This document shows, piece by piece, positions 27,125-37,135 of a stretch of 64,000 nucleotides of DNA; within the stretch, counting starts at the first letter, position 1, and each line of letters begins with the position of its first letter. Under the pieces are notes generated by a model. That model was not told where the DNA came from. It was given only the letters and a program-made list of their open reading frames with translations, and ran no database searches. Source of the stretch: Variovorax boronicumulans (GTDB lineage Bacteria > Pseudomonadota > Gammaproteobacteria > Burkholderiales > Burkholderiaceae_C); contig NZ_VEDO01000020.1 of NCBI RefSeq assembly GCF_007677875.1, positions 46,848-110,847 on the forward strand, written 5' to 3'. Both the position numbers and the translations under genes were made by a program.

Positions 27125-27448
27125 ATGCCCACGATCCACTACATCCTCAAGGACGGCAGCACGCGCAGTGTCGAGGCCAAGCCCGGCGCCAGCGTGATGG
27201 AGACCGCCATCCACCACAACATCCGCGGCATCGACGCCGAGTGCGGCGGCAGCTGCTCCTGCGCGACCTGCCATGTCTACGTCGACGAGGCCTTCCTCGG
27301 CAAGCTCACGCCGCCCGACGAGATGGAAGACGAGCTGCTGGACGGTACGGCCAGCGCGCGCGCGCCCAACAGCCGGCTGTCCTGCCAGATCCCGGTGACG
27401 GCGGACCTCGACGGCCTCACGGTGCGCGTGCCGGAGACGCAGGTCTGA
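27125..27448 (+). CDS. [2Fe-2S] ferredoxin, putidaredoxin/adrenodoxin type
   Basis: 107 residues. Cluster ligands are C40, C46 and C49 (CGGSCSCATC) with the fourth at C87 (RLSCQIPV), the C-x5-C-x2-C spacing of adrenodoxin-like ferredoxins; C44 is extra. It shuttles electrons from the reductase encoded next to the Rieske oxygenase. The stop overlaps the reductase start (TGATG). Confidence 0.95.
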   Translation: MPTIHYILKDGSTRSVEAKPGASVMETAIHHNIRGIDAECGGSCSCATCHVYVDEAFLGKLTPPDEMEDELLDGTASARAPNSRLSCQIPVTADLDGLTVRVPETQV

Positions 27449-28704
27449 TGGCCGATGCGCTCGTCATCGTCGGCGCGTCCTATGCGGGCGTGCAGCTCGC
27501 GGCTTCGGCACGTGAGCTCGGCTTCGACGCGCCCATCGTGCTGCTCGGCGACGAGACGCATGCGCCCTACCAGCGCCCGCCGCTGTCCAAGGGCCTGTTG
27601 ACCGGCAAGACGGCCGTGGACCAACTCGCGCTGCGCGGGCCTGGCTTCTTCGCGGAACAGAAGATCGAACTGCGCCTCGCCACGCGCGCCACCGCACTCG
27701 ACCTCGCGGCCCGGCGCGTGCAGCTGGCCGACGGCAGCCACATCGACTACGGCTGGCTCGCGCTGACCACGGGCGCGCGCTGCCGGCCGCTGCCCGTGCC
27801 CGGCGCTGCGCTGCACGGCGTGCACGAACTGCGCACGCTGGACGACGCGCTGGCCGTGCACGGCGCCGTCTCGGGCGCCCGCGCCGGCACGCGCGCCTGC
27901 GTAGTCGGCGGCGGCTTCATCGGCCTGGAGGTCGCGGCCGCGCTGACGGCCGCCGGCGCCCATGTCACCGTGCTGGAGGGCCAGACGCGCCTGCTCGCGC
28001 GCAGCTTCCCGCCCGCCATGTCGGAGTACGTGGCCCAGGCGCACCGCCAGCGCGGCGTGGCGCTGGAACTGGGCCGGGGCGTCGAGGCGCTGCTGGGGAA
28101 CGCCGCTGGCCATGTCGATTCGGTCCTGCTCGACGACGGCCGCACGTTCCCCTGCGACCTCGTCGTGCTCGGCATCGGCGTGCTGCCCAACGTGGAGCTG
28201 GCCGAGGCGGCCGGCATCGCCTGCGCGGGCGGCATCCTCGTCGACGGCTGTGGCCGCACCAGCGCGCCCAACGTGCTGGCCGCCGGCGACGTCGCCAACA
28301 TGGAACTGCCGCATCTGCCCGGTGATCTTGGCCGCCTGCGCCTCGAATCCATCCAGGCCGCCAACGACGGCGCGCGCGCCGCGGCCTCGGTGCTGGTCGG
28401 CCAGCCGCAGCCGCTCACGGCCGTGCCCTGGTTCTGGAGCGAGCAGCACGAGCTCAAGCTGCAAATGGCGGGCATCCCCGCGCATGGAGACTCCACCGTG
28501 CTGCGCGGCGACATGGCCGAGGACCGTTTCACGCTGTTCTACCTGCGCGATGGCGCCGTCGTGGCAGCGCACTCGGTGAACCGGCCGGCCGAGCACATGC
28601 TGGCGCGCAAGCTGATCGCCCAACGCGCCCGGATTCCTGCCGAGACGCTGGCCGACCCCGCGGCCGATCTCAAACCGTTTTCCATTCCCCAGCCCCGCGG
28701 CTGA
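27448..28704 (+). CDS. FAD-dependent ferredoxin reductase
   Basis: 418 residues. An FAD-binding N-terminus (LVIVGASYAGVQLAASAREL), a second dinucleotide fold for NADH (ACVVGGGFIGLEVAAALTAA), and NVLAAGDVANME near the C-terminal FAD motif define the putidaredoxin-reductase/BphA4 type. The PYQRPPLSKGLL block is typical. It passes NADH electrons to the adjacent ferredoxin. Translation is coupled to the ferredoxin by a TGATG overlap. Confidence 0.95.
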   Translation: MADALVIVGASYAGVQLAASARELGFDAPIVLLGDETHAPYQRPPLSKGLLTGKTAVDQLALRGPGFFAEQKIELRLATRATALDLAARRVQLADGSHIDYGWLALTTGARCRPLPVPGAALHGVHELRTLDDALAVHGAVSGARAGTRACVVGGGFIGLEVAAALTAAGAHVTVLEGQTRLLARSFPPAMSEYVAQAHRQRGVALELGRGVEALLGNAAGHVDSVLLDDGRTFPCDLVVLGIGVLPNVELAEAAGIACAGGILVDGCGRTSAPNVLAAGDVANMELPHLPGDLGRLRLESIQAANDGARAAASVLVGQPQPLTAVPWFWSEQHELKLQMAGIPAHGDSTVLRGDMAEDRFTLFYLRDGAVVAAHSVNRPAEHMLARKLIAQRARIPAETLADPAADLKPFSIPQPRG

Positions 28705-28728
28705 TTCTTCCCCACGGAGTTCCCCACG

Positions 28729-29916
28729 ATGACGATGACCAAACGCTCCCTCCTCGCCGCCTCCGCCATGGCGGCACTGGCTTGCATCGCCGGTGCCGCG
28801 CAGGCCCAGGACGCGATCAAGATCGGCCTGATCGGCACCTACTCCGGCCCCTATGCGGACTACGGCCGCCAGTTCGACGCGGGCGTGGCGCTCTACCTCA
28901 AGGAGCACGGCGGCAAGATCGCGGGCCGCACGGTGGAGATCGTCAAGAAGGACACCGCCGGCCCCGCGCCCGACGCCGCCAAGCGCATCGCGCAGGAACT
29001 CATCGTGCGCGACAAGGTGCAGATCCTCACGGGCCTGGACTTCAGCCCCAACGCCTACGCCGTGGCCGGCATCGCCACCCAGGCCAAGATCCCGACCGTG
29101 GTCATGAACGCCTCGTCCTCGGCCATCACCAGCAGCTCGCCCTACGTGGCGCGGCTGTCGTTCACGGTGCAGCAGGTGTCCGACCCGATGGCGCGCTGGA
29201 TGGCCAAGAACGGCACCAAGGAGGCCTACGTGGTCGTGGCCGACTACGCCTCGGGCACGGATTCGCTGACGGCCTTCAAGAAGGCCTTCGAAGAAGGCGG
29301 CGGCAAGGTCGTGGGGGAACTGCGCACGCCCATGAACAACCCCGACTTCTCGGCCTATGTGCAGCGCATCAAGGACGCCAAGCCGCAATCCGTGTTCTTC
29401 TTCTTCCCCTCGGGCGTGATGCCGCCGGCCTTCCTCAAGGTCTGGAAGGAGCGCGGCATGGACGAAGCCGGCATCAAGCTCTACGCCACGGGCGAGGCCA
29501 CCGACGACAGCTACCTGGACGCCACGGGCGACGTGGCCCTGGGCCTGATCACGAGCCACCACTACTCCTACGCCCATCCCTCGGCCAAGAACCAGAAGTT
29601 CGTGAAGGACTTCGAGGCCCAGTTCGGCACCACGATGCGGCCCAGCTACTTCGCCGTGACGGCCTACGACGCGATGTCCGCCATCGACCTTGCGCTCAAG
29701 AAGACCGGCGGCGACGCCAGTGGCGACAAGGTCATGGAGGCGCTCAAGGGCCTGTCTTTCGAGAGCCCGCGCGGCCCGATCGAGATCGACGCCGCCACGC
29801 GCGACATCGTGCAGACCGTCTACATCCGCAAGACCGAGAAGGCGGGCGGCAAGCTCGTGAACGTGGAGGTCGACAAGTTCGACCGCGTGAAGGACCCGGC
29901 CAAGGAAGCCAAGTAA
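28729..29916 (+). CDS. ABC transporter periplasmic binding protein (Liv/amide type)
   Basis: 395 residues with a signal peptide (about 1-26, ending AAQAQ). The mature protein is a type I periplasmic binding protein of the leucine/aromatic-compound family: IKIGLIGTYSGPYADYGRQF, then RIAQELIVRDKVQILTGL and an Asn/Ser-rich ligand pocket segment VVMNASSSAIT. GGAG precedes the ATG. It probably delivers the operon's substrate to the LivHMGF permease encoded downstream, after an unusual structured spacer. Confidence 0.93.
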   Translation: MTMTKRSLLAASAMAALACIAGAAQAQDAIKIGLIGTYSGPYADYGRQFDAGVALYLKEHGGKIAGRTVEIVKKDTAGPAPDAAKRIAQELIVRDKVQILTGLDFSPNAYAVAGIATQAKIPTVVMNASSSAITSSSPYVARLSFTVQQVSDPMARWMAKNGTKEAYVVVADYASGTDSLTAFKKAFEEGGGKVVGELRTPMNNPDFSAYVQRIKDAKPQSVFFFFPSGVMPPAFLKVWKERGMDEAGIKLYATGEATDDSYLDATGDVALGLITSHHYSYAHPSAKNQKFVKDFEAQFGTTMRPSYFAVTAYDAMSAIDLALKKTGGDASGDKVMEALKGLSFESPRGPIEIDAATRDIVQTVYIRKTEKAGGKLVNVEVDKFDRVKDPAKEAK

Positions 29917-30075
29917 GGCGACGCTGGACAAGTTTCGCGAATGCGCGCGCCTTGGATCGGGATGAGATGCAAGGCGCAAACCGCAGCGATGGCCCAAGCT
30001 ATCGCGAGGATTTGCAACGAAGCAGATCGCCCGATCCAGGGATGCGCGCGCCGCGAGGACTTGTTCAGCGTTGCC
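29917..30075. repeat. long imperfect inverted repeat between binding-protein and permease genes
   Basis: The arms run inward from GGCGACGCTGGACAAG (29917-29932) and CTTGTTCAGCGTTGCC (30060-30075), whose two differences are G-U pairs in RNA. Pairing continues through GCGCGCG and GGATCGGG blocks to an inner loop with GCGAT/ATCGC. It begins on the base after the upstream stop codon. It may cap and stabilise the binding-protein mRNA, or be a REP-like dispersed repeat. Confidence 0.7.
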
Positions 30076-30103
30076 TTCCGCCTGCGCGCAAGGCGCTGAC
30101 CTC

Positions 30104-30135
30104 GGCACGCGGCGCCCACTCGGGCGCCGCGTGCC
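30104..30135 (+). terminator. perfect 14-bp hairpin upstream of livH-like gene
   Basis: GGCACGCGGCGCCC (30104-30117) pairs exactly with GGGCGCCGCGTGCC (30122-30135) over the loop ACTC. There is no U-tract, so it is more likely an mRNA-stability or attenuating stem than a full terminator. It lies 16 bp before the permease start. Confidence 0.5.
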
Positions 30136-30151
30136 CCGCACCGGAAATCCA

Positions 30152-31012
30152 ATGGGAATCGTCCTTTTCGACGGGGTGGCCTACGGCATGCTCCTGTTCC
30201 TCATGGCGGTGGGCCTGTCCATCACCATGGGCTTGATGAACTTCGTCAACCTCGCGCACGGCAGCTTCGCGGTGGTGGGCGGCTACACGGCTGCGGTGCT
30301 CATGAACCAGCTGGGCCTCCACTACTGGGGCGCACTGGCTGCGGCTTTCGTGGCGGCGGCCCTGCTGGGCGCCGTGCTGGAGTTCGTGTTCTACCGGCGC
30401 CTGTACCGCGCGCACCCGCTGGACCAGGTGCTGCTGTCCATCGGCGTGGTGTTCGTGTCGATCGCGGCGCTGACGTACTTCTTCGGCCCGACGATGCTGC
30501 CCTTCCACCTGCCGCCCGCGCTGCGAGGCCAGTTCGGCATCGCCGGACTGGAGCTGAGCCGCTACCGCGCCTTCCTGATCGTCTGCGGCGTGGCCGTGCT
30601 GGTGCTGCTGATGCTGGCCATGGGCCGCACGCGCTATGGCGCCATGGTGCGTGCCGCGGTGGACAACCAGCGCGTGGCCGGCGGCACCGGCATCCATGTG
30701 CAGCGGCTGTTCTTCCTGACCTTCTCGCTGGGCTGCGGCCTGGCGGGCCTGGGCGGCGCGCTGAGCCTCGGCATGCTGGGCCTGGAGCCCTCGTTCCCGC
30801 TCAAGTACATGGTGTACTTTCTGATCGTGGTCTGCGTGGGCGGGGCCGGCACCATCACCGGGCCCTTCATCGCCGCGCTGCTCGTCGGCATCGTCGACGT
30901 GGCCGGCAAGTACTACCTGCCCGAGGCCGGCGCCTTCCTGATCTACGTGTTCATGATCGCCATGCTGCTGCTGCGGCCCAACGGCATCGTGCCCAAGAAA
31001 GGACTGGCATGA
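30152..31012 (+). CDS. branched-chain-type ABC transporter permease, LivH family
   Basis: 286 residues, about eight transmembrane helices. GLMNFVNLAHGSFAVVGGYT near the N-terminus and GLGGALSLGMLGLEPSFPLK are family blocks. GIVLFDGVAYGML at the start fits LivH with only a weak GGAA ribosome-binding site, so the structured region before it may set permease dosage. The start at 30152 avoids a 27-residue non-homologous extension. The stop overlaps the next ATG. Confidence 0.93.
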   Translation: MGIVLFDGVAYGMLLFLMAVGLSITMGLMNFVNLAHGSFAVVGGYTAAVLMNQLGLHYWGALAAAFVAAALLGAVLEFVFYRRLYRAHPLDQVLLSIGVVFVSIAALTYFFGPTMLPFHLPPALRGQFGIAGLELSRYRAFLIVCGVAVLVLLMLAMGRTRYGAMVRAAVDNQRVAGGTGIHVQRLFFLTFSLGCGLAGLGGALSLGMLGLEPSFPLKYMVYFLIVVCVGGAGTITGPFIAALLVGIVDVAGKYYLPEAGAFLIYVFMIAMLLLRPNGIVPKKGLA

Positions 31013-31974
31013 AGTCCATCACCCTCTCACCCGGCCAGCTGCGCGCGGCCGAGATCGCGTTCTGGCTGCTGCTTGCGTCCAGCTTCTTCCTCGCGCCGAA
31101 CCACCTCACGCTGCTCTCGCAAGTGCTGATCTTCGGCCTGTTCGCCGTGGCGCTGGACATGGCGCTGGGCTACGCCGGCATCCTGACCGTGGGCCATGCA
31201 GCCTTTTTCGGCGCAGGTGCCTACACGGCGGGCCTCCTGGCCAAGCACGGCTGGGGCGAACCCTTCAGTGGCCTGCTGGCCGCGCTGCTCGTGGCCGGCG
31301 CGCTGGGCTATGCGCTGAGCTATTTGATCGTGCGCGGTGCCGACCTCACGCGGCTCATGATCACGATCGGCGTCTGCGTGCTGCTCTACGAACTTGCGAA
31401 CCGGCTCTCGGCCATCACGGGCGGCAGCGACGGCCTGCAGGGCATGAACGTGTCGCCCGTGTTCGGCGTGTTCGCGTTCGACCTGTTCGGCAAGACCGCC
31501 TTTCTCTATGCCTTCGGCGTGGTGCTGGCGATGTTCCTCCTCGTGCGCCTGGTCCTGCGCTCGCCCTTCGGGCTGGCACTGCGCGGCATCCACGACAACC
31601 GCAAGCGCATGCTGGCCATCGGCTCGCCTGTGGAGGCACGGCTGCGCATGGCCTACGGCTTCTCGGCCGCGGTGGCCGGTGTGGCCGGTGCGCTGCTGGC
31701 ACAGACCACGCAGTTCGTGGGCATCGAGTCCATCGGCTTCAACCGCTCGGCCGAGGTGCTGATCATCCTGGTGCTGGGCGGCACGGGCCGGCTGTACGGC
31801 GGCCTGGTCGGCGCCATCGTCTACATGCTGGTGCACGACTGGTTCGCCGACATGAACCCCGAGTACTGGATGTTCTGGCTCGGCATCTTTCTGATCGCGG
31901 CCGTCATGCTGGGCCGCGGCGGCATCATGGGCGCGCTGTCGCGCCGCATCCGCACCAGGGAGCATTCGGCATGA
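31009..31974 (+). CDS. branched-chain-type ABC transporter permease, LivM family
   Basis: 321 residues, about nine membrane helices. VALDMALGYAGILTVGHAAF, FGLALRGIHDNRKRMLAIG and GGTGRLYGGLVGAIVY are the LivM landmarks, including the EAA-like cytoplasmic loop. It forms the channel with the LivH-like partner. The start overlaps the previous stop and its own stop overlaps the ATPase start, both by four bases. Confidence 0.94.
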   Translation: MKSITLSPGQLRAAEIAFWLLLASSFFLAPNHLTLLSQVLIFGLFAVALDMALGYAGILTVGHAAFFGAGAYTAGLLAKHGWGEPFSGLLAALLVAGALGYALSYLIVRGADLTRLMITIGVCVLLYELANRLSAITGGSDGLQGMNVSPVFGVFAFDLFGKTAFLYAFGVVLAMFLLVRLVLRSPFGLALRGIHDNRKRMLAIGSPVEARLRMAYGFSAAVAGVAGALLAQTTQFVGIESIGFNRSAEVLIILVLGGTGRLYGGLVGAIVYMLVHDWFADMNPEYWMFWLGIFLIAAVMLGRGGIMGALSRRIRTREHSA

Positions 31975-32736
31975 GCGCGCTCGTGACGCAAGGCCTGGGC
32001 ATCAGCTTCGGCGCCTTCCATGCCGTGGCCGATGTGAACCTTTCGCTGGAACCCGGCGCGCGCCAGGCCTTGATCGGCCCGAACGGCGCCGGCAAGACCA
32101 CGCTGATCAACCTGCTCACCGGCATCTACAAGCCGAGCGCGGGCAGCATCCGCATGAACGGAGAAGACATCACCGCCTGGCCGGCCGACCGGCGCGCGCG
32201 CAGCGGGCTGGCGCGCACCTTCCAGATCAACACGCTCTTTCCCAGCCTCACGCCGCTGCTGTCGGTGGTGCTGGCCATCCACGAGCGCGAAGGCCACGGC
32301 GCGACCTGGTGGCGCCCCTTCGGCCGCAGCAAGGCCGCGTTCGACGAAGCCCATGCCTTGCTGGCCCGGCTGCGGCTGGACGCGCTGGCCGACGTGCCCG
32401 TGGCCGAACTCGCCTACGGCAAGCAGCGGCTGCTGGAGATCGCGCTGGCCCTGGCCGCGCGCCCGCGCATCCTGCTGCTGGACGAGCCGGCCGCCGGCGT
32501 GCCGGAGGACGAGAGCGGCGAACTCTTCGACGTGATCGCCGAGCTGCCCGGCGACATCAGCGTGCTGTTCATCGAGCACGACATGAAGCTCGTGTTCCGC
32601 TTCGCGCGGCGCATCTCGGTGCTCGTGGCCGGCCGCATCCTGACCGAGGGCAGCCCGGCCGAGATCGGCCACGACCCGCGCGTGCGCGAGGTCTACCTGG
32701 GCAAGACCCAAGTCAATATCCGCAAGGAGGCCACCC

Positions 32737-32744
<8 letters not shown>
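31971..32744 (+). CDS. ABC transporter ATP-binding protein, LivG family
   Basis: 257 residues. Walker A GPNGAGKTTL, the signature helix region LAYGKQRLLEIALALAARP (the LSGGQ position is altered, as is common in LivG), Walker B ILLLDEPAAGV and the H-loop FIEHDMKLVF are present. It energises uptake through the adjacent permeases. It overlaps the following ATPase gene by eight bases. Confidence 0.94.
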
Positions 32745-33456
<712 letters not shown>

Positions 33457-33483
33457 CGCTGCCCCCTTCTCAAGGAGTCTTCC

Positions 33484-34644
33484 ATGTTCCACCGCCGCCA
33501 CCTGCTCACCGCCAGCGCCCTCGGCCTGGCCCTGCCCCGCGCCTTCGCTGCGCAGGACCCCATCCGCATCGGCCTCATCGCCGAGATGTCCGGCCCCTTC
33601 GCCGAGTTCGGCCGCCAGATGCAGGCCGGCATCGCGGTCTACCAGAAGCAGTTCGGCGACAGCGTCGCCGGCCGCAAGGTGGAGGTCATCGTCAAGGACG
33701 TGGCCGGCCCCAACCCCGAACTGGCCAAGCGGCACGCGCAGGAACTCATCGTGCGCGACAAGGTCAGCGTGCTGGCCGGCTTCGGCTTCACGCCCAACGC
33801 GCTGTCGGTCGCGCCCATCGCCACGCAAGCCAAGGTGCCCATGGTGGTCATGAACGCCGCCGCGGCCAGGCTGACCGAGAAGTCGCCCTTCATGGTGCGC
33901 ACCTCGTTCGACTACCAGAGCACCGTGCCGCCGATCGCGCAGTGGGCGGCGCAGAAGGGCTCGAAGAAGGCGTATGTGATCGTGGCCGACTACGCGCCCG
34001 GCCACGACGCCGAGGCCGCCTTCCTGGCTGCCTACAAGGCCACGGGCGGCGAAATCGTGGGCAGCGTGCGCACGCCGCTGGTCACGCTGGACTTCTCGCC
34101 CTACATGCAGCGCGTGAAGGACGCCAGGCCCGACCTGCTGTTCGCCTTCGTCAACGGCGGCGACGTGGCGCCGGCCTTCATCCGCGAGTACCGCGAGAAG
34201 GGCCTGGAGCAGGCCGGCATCCAGCTCGTGGGCACGGGCGACATCGTCGACGAGGCCATCGTCGAGACCATCGGCGAGCGCGCACTGGGGCTCACCACGG
34301 TCTACCCCTATTCCATGCACCACAAGTCCGAATTGAACGCGCGCTTCGTGCGCGACTTCAAGGCCCAGCGCGACGCCAAGGCCCGGCCCACCATCATGGC
34401 CGTGGCCGCCTACGACGGCATGGCCGCCATCTACGCGGCCCTGCAGAAGGCCGGCGGCAACGCCGACGGCGCCGCGCTGTTGCAGGCCATGCAGGGCCTG
34501 CAGCTGGACAGTCCGCGCGGGCGCATCGCCATCGACGCCAAGACGCGCGACATCGTGCAGGACCAGTACATCCGCCGCGTCGAGAAGGTCGGCGAGGTGC
34601 TGGCCAACGTGGAGTTCGAGACCTACCCGGCGACCAAGGGATGA
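33484..34644 (+). CDS. second ABC periplasmic binding protein (Liv/amide type)
   Basis: 386 residues with an RR-containing signal (about 1-22, HRRHLLTASALGLALPRAFA). It is a paralogue of the binding protein at 28729-29916, sharing the IRIGLIAEMSGPFAEFGRQM opening, AQELIVRDKV, the VVMNA pocket strand and the end RDIVQDQYIRR, but clearly diverged. Two binding proteins for one permease suggest two related ligands. The stop overlaps the amidase ATG. Confidence 0.93.
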   Translation: MFHRRHLLTASALGLALPRAFAAQDPIRIGLIAEMSGPFAEFGRQMQAGIAVYQKQFGDSVAGRKVEVIVKDVAGPNPELAKRHAQELIVRDKVSVLAGFGFTPNALSVAPIATQAKVPMVVMNAAAARLTEKSPFMVRTSFDYQSTVPPIAQWAAQKGSKKAYVIVADYAPGHDAEAAFLAAYKATGGEIVGSVRTPLVTLDFSPYMQRVKDARPDLLFAFVNGGDVAPAFIREYREKGLEQAGIQLVGTGDIVDEAIVETIGERALGLTTVYPYSMHHKSELNARFVRDFKAQRDAKARPTIMAVAAYDGMAAIYAALQKAGGNADGAALLQAMQGLQLDSPRGRIAIDAKTRDIVQDQYIRRVEKVGEVLANVEFETYPATKG

Positions 34645-36011
34645 GCACGCAAGCGCTGAAGCTGGACATCGGCGCGCTGACCGCCGCCTACGCGCGCGGG
34701 GTGCACGAGCCGGTGGCCGTGCTGCAGGCGCTGCTGGCCGAGGCCGGCGCCGACGCGCAAGGCCTCAACGCCTTCTGCCACCTGGATGCCGAAGGCGCGC
34801 TGGCGCAGGCGCAAGCCTCGGCCGCGCGCTGGCAGGCCGGCCGCGCGCTGGGGCCGCTGGACGGCGTGCCGGTCTCCATCAAGGACCTGCTGCCCGTGGC
34901 CGGCTGGCCCACGCGGCGCGGCTCGCTGTCCACCGCCGGCGACCCGCCCGCCGCGCAGGACGCACCGCTCGTGGCCCATCTGCGCGCGGCCGGCGCCGTG
35001 CTGTTCGGCAAGACCACGACCACCGAGTTCGGCTGGACCATCGACAGCAGCAACCCCCACGCCGGCACCACGCGCAACCCGCGCGATGCGGCGCGCAGCG
35101 CTGGCGGCTCCAGCAGCGGCGCGGCCGCACAGGTGGCCGCCGGCTGGGGGCCGCTGGCCGTGGGCAGCGACGCGGGCGGCTCGGTGCGCATCCCGGCCGC
35201 GTGGTGCGGTGTGGTCGGCTTCAAGCCGACCTTCGGCACGATCCCGGCCGCGCCGCAGAGCGCCTTTGCCGAGTTCGCGCACTTCGGCCCGCTCACGCGC
35301 AGCGTGGCCGATTGCGCGCGCGCCATGGCCGTGCTGGGCCAGGCCGACGCACGCGACCCGGCCTCGCTCTACCCGCGCACGCCCGCGCAGCGGCCCGCCC
35401 AGCTGCGCATCGGCTGGAGCCTGGCGCTGGGCGCGCCGACCGCGCTGGACCCCGCCATCGCGCTGGCCCTGCAGGCCCTGCTGGAGCGCCTCGCCGCTGC
35501 TGGCCACCAGCTGGTGGCGCTGCCGGCGCTGGGACTGGACGCCGACCAGGCCATGTGGACCGTCTGGCAGTCGCGCGTGCACGAGTCCTTCGTCGATTGG
35601 AGCGACGCGCAGCGCGCCGCGCTGGCCCCGGCGCTGCAGCGCCTGTGGGAACAGGGCGCCGCGCTCGCGCCCACGCGGCTGGCGCGCGCCCGTGCCCAGT
35701 TGCGCGGCCTGGCCGGCGCGCTGGCCCAGCAGTTCGCCGGCATCGACGTGCTGCTGACGCCGACCGCTCCGACCGTGGCCCCCCTGCTGCCCGACGTGCA
35801 GGAAGCGCCCGACGCACAGCCGCGCAACTGGTTTGCCGGCAACGGCTACTGCTACCCCTTCAACCTCACGCAGCAGCCGGCGCTGAGCCTGCCGCTGGGG
35901 CGCGACGCGCAGGGTCTGCCGTTCGGACTGCAGGTGGTGGGCAAGCGCTATGCGGACGAGCTGGTGCTGCATGCGGGGCGCCTGGTCGAAGGGATGCTGG
36001 CGGCGGCTTGA
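34641..36011 (+). CDS. amidase-signature family hydrolase
   Basis: 456 residues. The Ser-cisSer-Lys triad is visible: K81 (VSIKDLL), the GGSSSG motif at 155-160, and nucleophile S181 in GSDAGGSVRIPA. Members hydrolyse amides, including gamma-glutamyl-type, aryl and nitrile-derived amides, so the family alone does not give the substrate. It ends the Rieske/ABC operon and is translationally coupled to the second binding protein, implying that the imported compound or an intermediate contains an amide bond. Confidence 0.92.
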   Translation: MSTQALKLDIGALTAAYARGVHEPVAVLQALLAEAGADAQGLNAFCHLDAEGALAQAQASAARWQAGRALGPLDGVPVSIKDLLPVAGWPTRRGSLSTAGDPPAAQDAPLVAHLRAAGAVLFGKTTTTEFGWTIDSSNPHAGTTRNPRDAARSAGGSSSGAAAQVAAGWGPLAVGSDAGGSVRIPAAWCGVVGFKPTFGTIPAAPQSAFAEFAHFGPLTRSVADCARAMAVLGQADARDPASLYPRTPAQRPAQLRIGWSLALGAPTALDPAIALALQALLERLAAAGHQLVALPALGLDADQAMWTVWQSRVHESFVDWSDAQRAALAPALQRLWEQGAALAPTRLARARAQLRGLAGALAQQFAGIDVLLTPTAPTVAPLLPDVQEAPDAQPRNWFAGNGYCYPFNLTQQPALSLPLGRDAQGLPFGLQVVGKRYADELVLHAGRLVEGMLAAA

Positions 36012-36112
36012 ATACGCGTCCGGTCGTTCACGCGGTCTTCGGTGGATGACAATGCCCGGATGCCTGCCCGCCAACCGGCATCCAGAAACCTCTCGCAGCT
36101 GCATCTGCACCT

Positions 36113-37135
36113 GTGAAGGACGCATTCGCCGAAGTCGTGCGGCTGATCGAACAGGCGCGCCAGCGCGCCTACCAGGCCGTCAACACCGAGTTGGTAAGCC
36201 TGTACTGGCAGGTCGGCGAGTACATCAGCGGCAAGCTGGCAGCCGCCGAATGGGGCGAAGGCGTGGTGGACAAGCTGGCGGCCCATCTGGCGCGCACCCT
36301 CCCCGGGCAGCGCGGCTTCACGCGTCGCAACCTGTTCCGGATGCGGCAATTTTTCGAGACCTACCGCGGCGATGAAGTGGTGACGGCGCTGCTGACACAA
36401 CTTCCCTGGACCCACAACCTCCTGATCCTGACCCAGGCCAAGCGTCCAGAAGAGCGCGCGTTCTACCTGCGCACGGCCATCCAGCAGCGCTGGGGCACGC
36501 GCGAACTGGAGCGACAACTGCGGCTGTGCGCCTTCGATCAGGCCGTGCTGGCCGCACCAAAAGTGTCAGCAGCGCTGACACAAATCCACGGCGATGCGGC
36601 GGCAGCGGCCTTCAAGGACGCCTATGCCGTCGAGTTCCTGAATCTTCCTGCCGGCCACACCGAAGCCGACCTGCACCGCGGCCTGCTGGCCGAACTGCGC
36701 ACTTTCCTGATCGAGCTGGGCCGCGACTTCTGCTTCGTCGGCTCGGAATTTCCCTTGCAGGTGGGCGAGCGCGACTTCGCCCTGGACTTGCTGTTCTTCC
36801 ACCGCGGCCTGAACTGCCTGGTGGCCATCGAGCTCAAGGTCGACCGCTTCGAACCGGAACACCTGGGCAAGCTGAACTTCTACCTCGAAGCGCTGGACCG
36901 CGACGTGAAGAAGCCGCACGAGAACCCGGCCATCGGCCTGCTGCTGTGCGCGGGCAAGGACGCGGAGGTGGTGGAGTACGCACTGAGCCGCACGCTGGCG
37001 CCCGCGCTGGTCGCGCAGTACCAGACGCAGTTGCCAGACCGGCAACTGCTGGCGGCCAAGCTGCACGAGTTCTATGCGCTGAGCGCGCCCGAGGCGACGA
37101 CATCCAAGCGCCCGCGCACGCGGCGCACGCCATGA
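36113..37135 (+). CDS. YhcG-family protein: DUF1016 N-terminal domain plus PD-(D/E)XK nuclease domain
   Basis: 340 residues, GTG start. The N-terminal half (about 1-170) has the YhcG pattern QRAYQAVNTELVSLYWQVGE and the RNLFRMRQFFETY helix. The C-terminal half is a restriction-endonuclease fold with ERDFALDLLFFHRG (Asp) and CLVAIELKVDRF (ExK), so the active site looks intact. YhcG proteins are often linked to mobile DNA and defence, but the cellular role is unsettled. No partner methylase, toxin or integrase lies alongside; it sits alone between an amidase and an MFS gene. Confidence 0.92.
   Translation: MKDAFAEVVRLIEQARQRAYQAVNTELVSLYWQVGEYISGKLAAAEWGEGVVDKLAAHLARTLPGQRGFTRRNLFRMRQFFETYRGDEVVTALLTQLPWTHNLLILTQAKRPEERAFYLRTAIQQRWGTRELERQLRLCAFDQAVLAAPKVSAALTQIHGDAAAAAFKDAYAVEFLNLPAGHTEADLHRGLLAELRTFLIELGRDFCFVGSEFPLQVGERDFALDLLFFHRGLNCLVAIELKVDRFEPEHLGKLNFYLEALDRDVKKPHENPAIGLLLCAGKDAEVVEYALSRTLAPALVAQYQTQLPDRQLLAAKLHEFYALSAPEATTSKRPRTRRTP

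Noticed and set aside
27277..30141. 954-codon open frame antisense to the ferredoxin reductase and binding protein
   Set aside because: A shadow of three well-supported plus-strand genes. It shows how high GC keeps frames open and has no recognisable domain.
36563..36581. Palindrome GTGTCAGC-AGC-GCTGACAC
   Set aside because: It lies inside the well-supported YhcG coding sequence and encodes ordinary residues, so an operator or terminator role is unlikely.
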